Shown piece after piece: positions 8,421 to 17,680 of a stretch of 64,000 nt of DNA. The stretch comes from Chryseobacterium indicum. Lineage in GTDB: Bacteria; Bacteroidota; Bacteroidia; Flavobacteriales; Weeksellaceae. The stretch is taken from positions 620,001 to 684,000 of the forward strand of contig NZ_JACSGT010000002.1 in assembly GCF_021504595.1 (NCBI RefSeq). Direction: 5' to 3'. The first letter of the stretch is position 1, and each line of letters opens with the position of its first letter. The notes below the pieces were generated by a model. The model was not told where the DNA came from. It ran no database searches and was given only the letters and a program-made list of their open reading frames with translations. A program made the position numbers and the translations under genes.

Positions 8421-9074
8421 TTATTTTCTGCTTTCTTCTAAAATAACTTTTCTAAAAGTAACCGAAACCCTTCTTCCTCTTGGGTAGGTATTTCCGTTAA
8501 ATACATCTTTTTTTCTGTTGGGGATAGAATGCAGCCATTCGTATCTGGCTTCATTTTTCATGATAACCAAGCTTCTTGGTGGAAGCAGTAGCGGAATTTT
8601 TTCTTCTGCTGTTGCATTTTTATCTTTCTGAAAGTTCATTACACAACTTCCCGAAAGTGAGATTGAAATAATGACATCCCCAAAACAGGGTTCACAGTCG
8701 ATATGGGCAGAAATTCCCTGATTACCAGTATACTCATTCACAATAGCCTGATCGCAGGCTTGGGTAATAAATCCTTTTTCCTGTAGACGCTTCAGTAAAA
8801 ACTGCATATATTCAGGAATATCCCCAATATAGAAATCTCTGTTGATGCTTCTGTGCTTATAATCGTATTTGTAACCAAAGTGCTGAACATTCCTTGAGAG
8901 TTCTTCTAACCAACTTTGCTCATCAATATGTTTAAGAAGGCTGATTTCTTCTTCAGGGGTAATAAAATCATAGTGGAGTTCGAGTCCTTTAATCGCAGAG
9001 GCATTTTTAAGACTCAGTTCCAGATCGGACTTTTCAAATTCAGAGGAGGGGAATAATGGATCAGGAGTATTCAT
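8421..9074 (-). CDS. AlkB-like 2-oxoglutarate/Fe(II)-dependent dioxygenase
   Basis: 217 residues. The iron ligands are visible as H124-x-D126 ('AHIDCEP') and H182 ('WLHSI'), and the 2-oxoglutarate-binding Arg pair as R202 and R208 ('RVSVTFR'). 'VNEYTGNQGISAH' before the HxD is typical of the AlkB family, which oxidatively removes alkyl groups from DNA or RNA bases. The length fits bacterial AlkB-type proteins. The start is the ATG at 9074. It is flanked by a decayed antitoxin gene and a RelE/RelB-like pair, so it belongs to the accessory island rather than a core repair operon. Substrate unknown. Confidence 0.85.
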   Translation of the reverse strand: MNTPDPLFPSSEFEKSDLELSLKNASAIKGLELHYDFITPEEEISLLKHIDEQSWLEELSRNVQHFGYKYDYKHRSINRDFYIGDIPEYMQFLLKRLQEKGFITQACDQAIVNEYTGNQGISAHIDCEPCFGDVIISISLSGSCVMNFQKDKNATAEEKIPLLLPPRSLVIMKNEARYEWLHSIPNRKKDVFNGNTYPRGRRVSVTFRKVILEESRK

Positions 9075-9188
9075 TGTTATGGTGTTTAGTAATAGAAGCT
9101 AAGGTTCTGAACAGATCGTATGATGTATGGTTTACAGTAATGATACGCAAATTATCTTAAAATACCACAATTAAATGTGATGTTTTAT

Positions 9189-9434
9189 TTAGTTATAAAT
9201 GGAGGATCTGTGTCCGATTTTCAGCACTTCAAATCATTCATCACAAATCCTAAGGAGTAGCCTATAGTCAGCAATCCTGAGTCTGTGCGTATAAGGAGGA
9301 AGATTAACCAACGGCTTAAGGAGTAATCATTCTCCCTGTTTGATTTTTTCAAGTTTTTTACGGATGAGTATCTGTACTGATTTTTCTAATGCGAAAAACT
9401 GTTTTTCGGCGTGCCTGGAAAAGATAAACTGCAT
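9189..9434 (-). CDS. RelE-like toxin with two in-frame TGA codons
   Basis: Read from the ATG at 9434 to the TAA at 9189-9191, this is an 81-residue RelE-like protein: 'QFIFSRHAEKQFFAL' at the start, 'THRLRIADYRLLLRI' in the middle and 'VLKIGHRSSIY' at the end, the last two being hallmark RelE strands. Two TGA codons interrupt it, at codons 36 (9327-9329) and 67 (9234-9236), with no frameshift and no TAA or TAG. The antitoxin gene 8 bp upstream is intact. Either TGA is read as an amino acid here (glycine would be acceptable in the loop before 'FEVLKIGHR'), or the toxin has been inactivated by two nonsense mutations. The same peculiarity marks the block at 32.9-37.9 kb. Confidence 0.6.
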
Positions 9435-9441
9435 TAGAAAA

Positions 9442-9690
9442 TTAAATAACTAAAGAAGAATGTCCTGATGCAATCGAGAGTTCTCCTTCTTGTTGCAGGG
9501 ATTTTGCATTGGCATACATCTCCTGATCTTCCAGAAAGTCTTCATCCAGTTTAAAGGTGACTTCTTTGGTGCGTAGGAGATGTTTTGCCCATGCATTAAA
9601 AAGCGCTCCTACAGGAATGCCGATCTCATTGCTGAATTCTCTAAGTTCTTTTTTTACCTTATCATCTATTCTTGTGGTAATGGTAGCCAT
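9442..9690 (-). CDS. RelB/DinJ-like antitoxin
   Basis: 82 residues from the ATG at 9690. The frame is open to 9753 but the domain starts at 'MATITTRIDDKVKKEL', the usual first strand and helix of a ribbon-helix-helix RelB/DinJ antitoxin, followed by 'FSNEIGIPVGALFNAW'. The C-terminal half, 'FKLDEDFLEDQEMY', would wrap the toxin. The RelE-like gene follows 8 bp downstream, the standard order. The antitoxin has no in-frame TGA although its toxin has two. Confidence 0.75.
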   Translation of the reverse strand: MATITTRIDDKVKKELREFSNEIGIPVGALFNAWAKHLLRTKEVTFKLDEDFLEDQEMYANAKSLQQEGELSIASGHSSLVI

Positions 9691-9893
9691 GGAATTAGAG
9701 TAGAAAAATAAACATATATCATTATATTGTAGCGAATTGTAAGACCAATGCAAGATGTTCTGTGGTTTGCAGAACCTGCTTATTTCTTTTAATATCAGCT
9801 CAGTAATCCGAATTTTTCCTTTGTGATTATTTTAGAAAATGATGGAAAACAAAAAAAGATGCGGAATACCGCATCAATGGTAATAAACATCTG

Positions 9894-10241
9894 TTATTCA
9901 AGTCCGTCATTGGTAAGAAATCCATACCCTTTGGAATAGAGTTTCAGATTGATCAGATTTTCAAATGTTTCATCATCTACGATGACAGGATCTGAAGATC
10001 CTTTTGAATAGATCATATTATTGTGGCATTTTTTGAGGTCTATATCTCCTATCCGGATACAGGATTTTTTCCTGTCGTCCAATTTGTCATCAACAATAAT
10101 GTATACTTCCTGAAAATCTTCAGGATTCAGATCTTCAAAATCATCATTGGCTTCAAATTTAATTAGCACAGTACCACTGCACCAAAGATCTTTAAGAATA
10201 AGTGCAGGTCTGATGTCTTCTACAATAACTCGTGTTTTCAT
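9894..10241 (-). CDS. hypothetical protein, 115 aa
   Basis: Acidic soluble protein (MKTRVIVEDIRPALIL...) with no recognised domain; 'VYIIVDDKLDDRKK' and 'PVIVDDETFENLINL' suggest an alpha/beta fold. It lies about 90 bp downstream of the large STAND-type NTPase gene in the same direction and could be its accessory partner, but the link rests only on position. Confidence 0.5.
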   Translation of the reverse strand: MKTRVIVEDIRPALILKDLWCSGTVLIKFEANDDFEDLNPEDFQEVYIIVDDKLDDRKKSCIRIGDIDLKKCHNNMIYSKGSSDPVIVDDETFENLINLKLYSKGYGFLTNDGLE

Positions 10242-10332
10242 TTTTTGATTATATATCTGACCCCGGGGCTGTCAGTATAGCCGCAACAGATATTTTCTGA
10301 AGCTTCTATGTATAATCTTTTTTGTGAAAATG

Positions 10333-13300
10333 TCAAGGTGAAAACAATATATCATAATAATCATATCCATTCTCATCAAAGCCTATGTGATTTATGATTC
10401 TATTCTTGATATCACTCCATTTTTCTTCACACCACGAAAGGTCATGAAAAATTTCTAAAATAAACAGTAAAGAAAGAGGTAAGGATTCTCCTTCAGTCTC
10501 ATTTCTTATCACATCCAGAATTTTTTCTGCTTCATCTCTCATTATAGGGTGTAATATACATAATTCTAAAAGGTATCTCTTACAATATACCGTATAATAG
10601 GAACATGAAGATTTAATACTTCTGTCGTTACACTCTTTTATATAGGGCTGAAAAAAAGTAGAAAAGCTATAAAGCATTATGTTTTCATCTAAAATATCAT
10701 TACTTCTTACTTCTTCGTGCCATTTTGAAAAAATACTTTCTGCAATTCTTTTTTTATGAATAGTAGAAATATAATCGGAGCATAAAAATTTTGCAATGAC
10801 ATGAATATTATAAATGGTAAAATTTTCTTTGTTCTTTTCCCACATATTACAGATTTTCTCCGACTCATTTTTATATTCAACAGAATCGCTGAAATCTAAA
10901 AGAAAGAGATCTCCATAATGAAAAGTATGATTTCCTTTCAGATGATAATCCTGAATCACTTCCTGAATATAGGTTTTAATAATTGAAGGTAGAGCTTTGT
11001 TATTGTACTCTTTGAGAATTTCAAATAACTCATGAACTTGTACTTTTTGCCAATTTGTAAACAAATAATTTTCAAAGTCTTTATTTCCTGAAAATTGATA
11101 CAAAGGAAAGAGGTGCTCAGCATTTTGGATCATCCATATGGTATTGATAAGTACTTTGTCACAAAAGCTTTTTTTATCCTCATTTGATTTGCTCTCCTTA
11201 AAGGCAATCATCACAATTTCAGGAATCAGCTTATCCCAATGATTGTGACGGATAATATTCTGTAATAGAATTTCCCTTATTGAATTATCAAAATCGGATA
11301 AGCTATAATCTGTAAGGCTTTCTTCATCTATATCATCTTTATGGTATAAAAATCTATCGATAAAAAGGTTATAAAATTGTTGGTTTTTTGTTTTATTAAT
11401 AAGCGCCACAAGAAGCTCTTCTTTAGTATTTTTGAGAGGTGAGCTGAAAATGGTTTCCGCAAAATTTTCCACAATTTCATAGTCTGCATGTTCAATTGCA
11501 GGTAACAGAAAATTAAGATTCAGCATTGGTACATTGGATTGTAACAGAATAGTATTTGCCCGTTTGTTTACCAATACCTGATTGCCGGAGATTCGAATAA
11601 CTGCTTTGACTATAGAACTGTTAAACTCCAGAATTCTTTCGTGAGATAGTATTCTGTCATAGAAAAAATCCAGTAGTTCTTCACTTGCAATAAAATTGTG
11701 AAAAAAACAGAAATGGTCAAAATCCTCACGTTGAAGAAAAGGCCACTGGACAAAATTTTCAAGATATTCTCTTATGTAAGAGTGTACTAGGGTTTTACCT
11801 ATTTCGTTATATTTTTCGCTATAATATTCTACAAATTGTAACCATTCTTCTTCTCTCTTTTTTGAAAAATCTATATATTTTCCGTGATAACACTTTAGTA
11901 TTTTTAGGGTATGTTCTTCTAATTGGTTATTTGATAATTCTACGTTCTTTAAAAGCTTTATTATAGTGGTATCCCAAAAAAAGATATGAATACTATAAAA
12001 AGTATCCAGATAGGGAAGTAATTCTTTTTTATATTTTTTCACAAAATTCCTGTCATCAATAATTTCATCCATTAGCAGAATTTCATCTTCCCCCAACTTT
12101 TCTTTGATGATAAGCTTGACTAGTTGGAGTTTAATAAATTCTCCGTAACCCTCCCAATGGTTAAATTTTATTTTTGTAAATCCTTCCTCTATAAAAATAT
12201 AATGGTTGAAGTATACCAATTCCTTATCCGGAATCTCTATCTGACCGGAGCCAAGATACCCTTTAACAGAAATATATTTTTGTACAAGTTCAAGAGTTGT
12301 ATTTCCCTCCAGATTTCGTACTGAAAAATATTTGCTTATTTCAGAGGTTTCCTGAAAAGAATCAGCAAAACGTAAAAAGGTATCATAAGTAACAGGCGTT
12401 TTGTATTCTTTGTATAAATGAGCCGTATAGTAGAGTGCTTTACCCAATCCGGGATAAATTTTGAATATTTTTTTTAAATCATTTTCAACAATTTCCCTGA
12501 AAGCAGTTAAAGGCTGAGATAAATTCAATTTGTTTTTGCTATTTTCATTACTATGGTTTTTATGAGCCATAATAAATAACAGAAGGAATAAGGATGCTTT
12601 ATAATTTTCTTTATGTTTAAACACTTGAGATGCTGCATCTTTCCAATCAGAAAAAACCTTTATTATTTCACTGACAATATGTTCATTTTCATCCGAAGTG
12701 AGCTCAAATATAGCGTTATCCTGATCATGCATATAATGCCTGTACAAAGCATCATCATTATTCCTGTCGCCAATACAAATCCTAAGGTTGGAGATTTTAT
12801 TACTTTTTTCTAATAAAAGAGTGGTATTTTTTTCATCCATTTTCAACTTCTGCCAGTCTTCTATCATCAACAGGTAATTTTGTGAACGGTTTTTTTCTAT
12901 TTCTTCCAAACCTTCTTTAGCAAAACCTTCAAGAGACTCAGTAATTAACCATAAAATAACGAAGGACGTTTGTTTATATAAATCCAGTGCAAGTCTTCTT
13001 AATAAGGTTGATTTTCCCGTACCTCCGTCACCAATTACCACTGCTGAGACTTTAAGATCATATTGCTCTGCAAAGCTATTTATCAACACATTTTTTATTT
13101 CGTCATGCTGCCCTCGCTTAATGTCAAAACTATTCAATACCCCATACCATTGACAATTGTCATTTTGTTTGGCAGTATAAAACTGTTGCCTTGTAAAAAC
13201 TTTCCCGTCTTTTATCTGCTTCACAAAATTCTGATTAATAGAGATCGTTTGGGAAGGTACTTTTTTTTCATGTATTTCAGGTTGTTTTTCTGCCTGCTTG

Positions 13301-13839
13301 GTTTTTACAGGGGGGGCTGGAGATACATTATTCGGATTTTTGTAATTTTTATCAAAGCTATTGCTGCTTTCATAGCCTACACAGATTGCAAAAAAATCAA
13401 TAGTCCCACCTTTTATTATTCCCCCTTTAAGAAAAGTATAGATCGTTCTTGGGTCCGGATACAGAGTTCTCAATTCATCTCCAAATATGTAATTTCCAGG
13501 AACAAAATACTTGTCTTTTGTTCCTATGAATTTTATGAATTTTTTGAAATCCTTACCTGAAAACATATTTTCAGAAGCTGAAATAAATAGGAACTTTTCA
13601 GTTCTTTCTTTTTCTTTATTATCAAATTCTATAGTATCATGATCCTTTTTAAATTTCTGATAAATTTCAACATAATATTTGTCAAATACATGTATTAGAT
13701 TTTCTCTCACCATCTCCACTTCAGATTTTTCTGCTTCTTCAAGGTCATGAAATTTCTCTGCGGTCATCATTTCTATTTCTTCACATTGAAATTTTTCCAA
13801 AGTCAGGCTTCTCAATATTTCTATTTTATGTGTATTCAT
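10333..13839 (-). CDS. STAND-type P-loop NTPase, probable antiphage or conflict protein
   Basis: 1168 residues. The N-terminal ~180 residues have no family I recognise. A linker rich in Pro, Lys and Gln (about 180-215) leads to the NTPase core: Walker A 'IGDGGTGKSTLL' near residues 267-278 and a Walker B-like 'YLLMIEDWQKL' near 322-332, with 'LRICIGDR' (sensor region) shortly after. From about 420 to the end the protein is alpha-helical and probably repeat-like. This layout (effector, STAND ATPase, long helical sensor) is shared by Avs-like and other STAND antiphage proteins; a defence role is inference. The gene ends in TGA at 10333-10335, so TGA works as a stop here. A 109-bp tandem repeat lies just upstream. 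Confidence 0.65.
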   Translation of the reverse strand: MNTHKIEILRSLTLEKFQCEEIEMMTAEKFHDLEEAEKSEVEMVRENLIHVFDKYYVEIYQKFKKDHDTIEFDNKEKERTEKFLFISASENMFSGKDFKKFIKFIGTKDKYFVPGNYIFGDELRTLYPDPRTIYTFLKGGIIKGGTIDFFAICVGYESSNSFDKNYKNPNNVSPAPPVKTKQAEKQPEIHEKKVPSQTISINQNFVKQIKDGKVFTRQQFYTAKQNDNCQWYGVLNSFDIKRGQHDEIKNVLINSFAEQYDLKVSAVVIGDGGTGKSTLLRRLALDLYKQTSFVILWLITESLEGFAKEGLEEIEKNRSQNYLLMIEDWQKLKMDEKNTTLLLEKSNKISNLRICIGDRNNDDALYRHYMHDQDNAIFELTSDENEHIVSEIIKVFSDWKDAASQVFKHKENYKASLFLLLFIMAHKNHSNENSKNKLNLSQPLTAFREIVENDLKKIFKIYPGLGKALYYTAHLYKEYKTPVTYDTFLRFADSFQETSEISKYFSVRNLEGNTTLELVQKYISVKGYLGSGQIEIPDKELVYFNHYIFIEEGFTKIKFNHWEGYGEFIKLQLVKLIIKEKLGEDEILLMDEIIDDRNFVKKYKKELLPYLDTFYSIHIFFWDTTIIKLLKNVELSNNQLEEHTLKILKCYHGKYIDFSKKREEEWLQFVEYYSEKYNEIGKTLVHSYIREYLENFVQWPFLQREDFDHFCFFHNFIASEELLDFFYDRILSHERILEFNSSIVKAVIRISGNQVLVNKRANTILLQSNVPMLNLNFLLPAIEHADYEIVENFAETIFSSPLKNTKEELLVALINKTKNQQFYNLFIDRFLYHKDDIDEESLTDYSLSDFDNSIREILLQNIIRHNHWDKLIPEIVMIAFKESKSNEDKKSFCDKVLINTIWMIQNAEHLFPLYQFSGNKDFENYLFTNWQKVQVHELFEILKEYNNKALPSIIKTYIQEVIQDYHLKGNHTFHYGDLFLLDFSDSVEYKNESEKICNMWEKNKENFTIYNIHVIAKFLCSDYISTIHKKRIAESIFSKWHEEVRSNDILDENIMLYSFSTFFQPYIKECNDRSIKSSCSYYTVYCKRYLLELCILHPIMRDEAEKILDVIRNETEGESLPLSLLFILEIFHDLSWCEEKWSDIKNRIINHIGFDENGYDYYDILFSP

Positions 13840-13898
13840 GGAATAATATTTAATCAGTCGTATTGTAAAAATACTAGAAAAAGATGAGACTATACTAC

Positions 13899-14117
13899 TC
13901 TCAATCTTGTTTGATGTTGCAAAGATGTTGTAGCGATGTTGCTCATATGGCTTTTGATATATCCAGAAATTTGCTTCCAGATGATATGAATAGTCTCAAC
14001 AATGAAATCTCAATCTTGTTTAATGTTGCGAAGATGTTGTAGCGATGTTGTTCATGTGACTTTTGATATATTAAGAAATTTGCTTCCAGATAACATATAA
14101 TAATCTAATAATGAAAT
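13899..14117. repeat. two tandem copies of a 109-bp repeat
   Basis: Copy 1 (13899-14007) and copy 2 (14008-14117) both begin TCTCAATCTTGTTT and contain 'GATGTTGTAGCGATGTTG', 'CTTTTGATATAT' and 'AGAAATTTGCTTCCAGAT'. They differ at a modest number of positions. The array fills the space upstream of the STAND NTPase gene and may carry its promoter or an operator. Confidence 0.85.
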
Positions 14118-14200
14118 CAAAATATAGTATACTTCCCACTGACGCATACTCGAAAGCTACTCTTTACTGTTTATTTCTCAGCTTTCCGTCAGTATTATCC

Positions 14201-14236
14201 ATTGCCCCATCTTCGTGGCTGGGGCAATATTTTATA
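14201..14236. terminator. strong hairpin, bidirectional terminator
   Basis: Nine-bp perfect stem ATTGCCCCA/TGGGGCAAT (14201-14209 with 14220-14228) with a ten-base loop, followed by ATTTTATA. It separates the tandem repeat from the plus-strand gene set. Confidence 0.6.
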
Positions 14237-14265
14237 AATAATAACAACATCTAAATCATTAAATA

Positions 14266-14685
14266 ATGAAAACAAAAATGAATTATTCGAAACACCAACA
14301 GGAAATCTTCACTGAATATTTGGAAGAAACAAACCATAATAATTACGGGACTTCAAAAAATATGATTTCCCTTATTGTGCTGATTCCAAACAGGAATCAG
14401 TACGGAGTACCCATAATTCCTGAAATTCATGAGCAGTGGACCGCTGAAATCAGTCACATGATGCGGGATGTATTCCAAAAGGTAACATACTCAGACCCCA
14501 TAGATTTATTTCAGGATTGCAACCGGCAAATTGTGGCACAGCAAACCATTTGTCTGCTGGGATTGGGTCTGAGACAGAATGTAAAAATTCAGGAAGTACA
14601 GGCAATTATTGCGCGAATCCACGAATTCGCAGCCCAAAATGTACTTAACCCTGCTTATCTGTATAGGTTACGATATGTAGACTAG
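14266..14685 (+). CDS. hypothetical protein, 139 aa
   Basis: Soluble protein starting MKTKMNYSKHQQ; a second ATG lies four codons in. No recognised domain. 'NRNQYGVPIIPEIHEQW' followed by a helical tail suggests a small alpha/beta protein. It heads the plus-strand run to 19.6 kb but has its own terminator (14749-14797) after it. Function unknown. Confidence 0.55.
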   Translation: MKTKMNYSKHQQEIFTEYLEETNHNNYGTSKNMISLIVLIPNRNQYGVPIIPEIHEQWTAEISHMMRDVFQKVTYSDPIDLFQDCNRQIVAQQTICLLGLGLRQNVKIQEVQAIIARIHEFAAQNVLNPAYLYRLRYVD

Positions 14686-14748
14686 CCAATTCAACCGGTG
14701 TTTTCTCCGTCTTGCTTTATACATTTTCTAAAGGCGGCACCGGTACAG

Positions 14749-14797
14749 CTTCCCCCGTTAAAAGGCTGATTCAAAAAAAGCCGGGGGAAGTTTCTTT
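14749..14797 (+). terminator. intrinsic terminator after 14266-14685
   Basis: Nine-bp GC-rich stem CTTCCCCCG (14749-14757) with CGGGGGAAG (14782-14790), an inner GGCT/AGCC pairing, and a trailing TTTCTTT. Confidence 0.8.
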
Positions 14798-14852
14798 AAG
14801 AAAATGACCAATTAAAACTTAAGATACGACAATCAATTAAAAATAAAATATT

Positions 14853-15653
14853 ATGAATATTAATACTTATCCCCAACCTTCCGAAGAAGAAAGTGCAAGT
14901 TCATTTATTACCGGAAAAGAAACAACAGGATTAAGCGCCAGGGACAGGCAGAGCATTGTGCTGCTTTCATGGATCAGCGGTACTGTTGCCGCTTTGTATG
15001 CTGCGGTGATGGCACTTATCATTTACCTGTATACCGACAACCTGATTGTATGTGTGATTTCCCTGCTGTTTGTAGCGATCCTTCTTATTTTTTTTCACCG
15101 GATTGTGTTCAACTTTTCAGGGTATGGCAATCGTGGAAAATGGCTTATTATGACAGGCTATATCATCATATATCTGTTATTTTCGGTGCTGACAGCATGG
15201 ATACTCAGCTATTTTTCTTTAGAAAGCGAGATTGGCAAATTCCTTACCACAGGACATCATACCTCACTCGATAAACTGACGGCTTACCTGCAGGTAACCG
15301 ATATACTGACTGAATTTAAAAAGAAATCGCTGATGAATTTCAGAACGATAGTTTTCAGTATCTCCGTATGTATTTCAATGCTTCCACTTCTGGCCAACAG
15401 TCTTATTCACAAAAATGTACACAATACAGTAATTGCTGACAAAGAAGAGCAGCGTTTTGAAGTTCAGCAAAAAATAAATGCAAAAAAAGCGGAATATATA
15501 CATCTCATTGAATCTTACAGTACCGGAACAGCAGCGGCAGATCCGTTTGCTCCGGATCCTGCGGGGACATCCCAGACTGAAAAGCGCAAGAAACTCATCG
15601 AACTTACAGATGAAATTAACCTGCTGGAAGAGGCACTTAAAACATTATTCTAA
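14853..15653 (+). CDS. membrane protein with C-terminal coiled coil
   Basis: 266 residues. Four hydrophobic segments are visible: two close together near residues 33-78 ('ISGTVAALYAAVMALIIYL' and 'LIVCVISLLFVAILLIFF'), one near 95-118 and one near 170-188. The remaining ~75 residues are charged and helical ('KEEQRFEVQQKINAKKAEY'), probably a cytoplasmic coiled coil. It is followed by a larger membrane protein with the same plan (15832-17616) and a VWA-like lipoprotein, so the three may form one envelope complex. No family recognised. Confidence 0.6.
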   Translation: MNINTYPQPSEEESASSFITGKETTGLSARDRQSIVLLSWISGTVAALYAAVMALIIYLYTDNLIVCVISLLFVAILLIFFHRIVFNFSGYGNRGKWLIMTGYIIIYLLFSVLTAWILSYFSLESEIGKFLTTGHHTSLDKLTAYLQVTDILTEFKKKSLMNFRTIVFSISVCISMLPLLANSLIHKNVHNTVIADKEEQRFEVQQKINAKKAEYIHLIESYSTGTAAADPFAPDPAGTSQTEKRKKLIELTDEINLLEEALKTLF

Positions 15654-15831
15654 AAACAATGGAGTGAGTGGGTTTAGGAGAAACAGAAGTTAAGGGCTAT
15701 AGGGTTTAAGAGGATGTATGCTTAAATATACCTGCAAAAATTATCTATTCACCCTTTGAGCTCAAATACTCCAATTCAGTACTCCCACTCAGTCTCCAAT
15801 TTATTATTAATCATAAATACAATTTAAAATT

Positions 15832-17616
15832 ATGTCATTTATTCAATCTATTTTTTCAAAAAACAATCAAAATGCAAAATACTCTGTAGAGAAAGAAGAA
15901 CTTCAACAGCGTATTGACGAGTCGACTAAAGACTTAGAGAAGATGATCTCCAACCGATGGTCATTTATCAGAAATCCATTCAAAAAGTTTAAGCTGCTGG
16001 AATTTCACCTTGCGGCGGTAAGCTTTTTCTATACCCAGAAAGTTCACTATAAAAGCCTGTGTGAGCATAGCGTGAACAAGGCAAGATCATACCGCAATAA
16101 ACTGCTTAACTATGTTCTTCCCCAATCTGAATCCAACTATCTGGAAACAATCAACAAAAAAGCATTGCTTGAGAAAGAGCTGGAAACAAAGTCATTCTGC
16201 CTTACGCATCAGATGACCTTTACCAGAGGTGCCAAAGCGGAAGAGTTCATTTCCAAAGCAAGAATTCATTCCATGAATTGCGAAATGCAGGAGTATAAAG
16301 CCAAAGAAGAACTCCTGAAGATGCGGGAAAATACATCAGGAAATCATACAAAATATAGCATTTCCAATGATCCGGATTATTCAGAGCATGTAACTGATTC
16401 GAATAGCCTCGCTGCTTCGGGAGAAACCACCACATATAGTCCTGATAATGGAACTGTCTCCAGTCCCAATACAAATAATGGAAAGTATGCTACTTCTACT
16501 TCGGGAACTTCGGCTGAGGAACTCCGGAACCACACGTTTCCTGAATCACGGTATGATCATATTCCTGCAGAACCTGTAAAAGTCCACTTTACCAAACCTG
16601 ATGAAGGTCCTGTAAGATATGTTCAGCAGTGCCAGTTCTATGAGGCTCAGGTAGCGTATGGCAGGAAATGGGCGAAAGAAAATTTTCCTGTTTCTCAGGA
16701 CAATGAGGAAGATCATTTATTGGCAAATGCCGGTGAAGCAAGTGAAATTCCTGAGATCTCACAAACATTCTTAGGTTCTATAGGATTTTGGAATCTTGTG
16801 GTGATGGAGTTGGTGGTGATTCTGGCTATTGCCGCAGAGTGGCTGTGCTACGTCAAGGTACTATCGCTTCTTTATAAGATAAATGACGGTAAAGAATATT
16901 TGCTTGGAAGTGTGATTGTATTATTCTCCAAAGGAATGAGCTTTCTTATCAAAGAACAGGTTCACCAGTACTTTAAAGAGCTGAGCCCTGTATTTGAAAT
17001 CTTTAAACGTAAGATAAGCCGTTTTTTCTTTATCGTATTGATATTAGGACTTTTATATACGCTCTGCATAGGTTCGGTGTATTATGAGATCAATAAGGAA
17101 GAGAACCTAACCCGAAGGTATGTTTTGGTAAGCCAGAATGTGATGCAGTGGCAGGATCAGATGAGCCAGGACGGATCAGCGGATCAGGATGCTGCCAAAG
17201 AGCTTGAAAATTCCAATCGTGAGCTGAACCATATCCGGAAGCAGCTTACAAAAATACAGGAGCATGATACCTTAAAAAAATGGGTAGTGTCACTGACCAA
17301 TATGATGGTGCTGGTATTTTCCAGTATCCTGTTTGCCATGAGCTTTATTTGCGGTACTGCCTACAGCCTTAGAAGAAAACATGAAAAATCTTCCTTTAAA
17401 GCATTACAGCTGGAATCCAAATGCAAGAGCATTGAGAATCTCTCCGGGCTGTTTAACGCCAAAGCATGGAAAGTATTCCGCTTAATGGGGGAATTGCAGT
17501 ACTTAAGACGGTTGGAGCATGAATTCCGTAACTCCGGTGAAACATTATACGATCCGGAAGCTCCACTCCCAATCAAAAGATCAGTTCTTCCGCTTAATGG
17601 AAAAGAAAAAGTCTAA
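15832..17616 (+). CDS. large membrane protein with coiled coils
   Basis: 594 residues. The N-terminal ~160 residues are charged and helical; residues ~165-250 are Ser/Thr/Asn-rich and likely disordered. Four hydrophobic segments follow near 319-345, 357-375, 399-418 and 485-512, with a coiled coil between the third and fourth ('AAKELENSNRELNHIRKQL'). The C-terminal ~80 residues are cytoplasmic and basic. I do not recognise the family. It sits between a smaller membrane protein and a VWA-like lipoprotein in one direction with short gaps, suggesting a shared envelope assembly. Confidence 0.6.
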   Translation: MSFIQSIFSKNNQNAKYSVEKEELQQRIDESTKDLEKMISNRWSFIRNPFKKFKLLEFHLAAVSFFYTQKVHYKSLCEHSVNKARSYRNKLLNYVLPQSESNYLETINKKALLEKELETKSFCLTHQMTFTRGAKAEEFISKARIHSMNCEMQEYKAKEELLKMRENTSGNHTKYSISNDPDYSEHVTDSNSLAASGETTTYSPDNGTVSSPNTNNGKYATSTSGTSAEELRNHTFPESRYDHIPAEPVKVHFTKPDEGPVRYVQQCQFYEAQVAYGRKWAKENFPVSQDNEEDHLLANAGEASEIPEISQTFLGSIGFWNLVVMELVVILAIAAEWLCYVKVLSLLYKINDGKEYLLGSVIVLFSKGMSFLIKEQVHQYFKELSPVFEIFKRKISRFFFIVLILGLLYTLCIGSVYYEINKEENLTRRYVLVSQNVMQWQDQMSQDGSADQDAAKELENSNRELNHIRKQLTKIQEHDTLKKWVVSLTNMMVLVFSSILFAMSFICGTAYSLRRKHEKSSFKALQLESKCKSIENLSGLFNAKAWKVFRLMGELQYLRRLEHEFRNSGETLYDPEAPLPIKRSVLPLNGKEKV

Positions 17617-17680
17617 ACAAACCACCGGCTTATCAGAATGAAAGCCAATCCATAACAATTAGTATAAAATTTAAAAGAAA

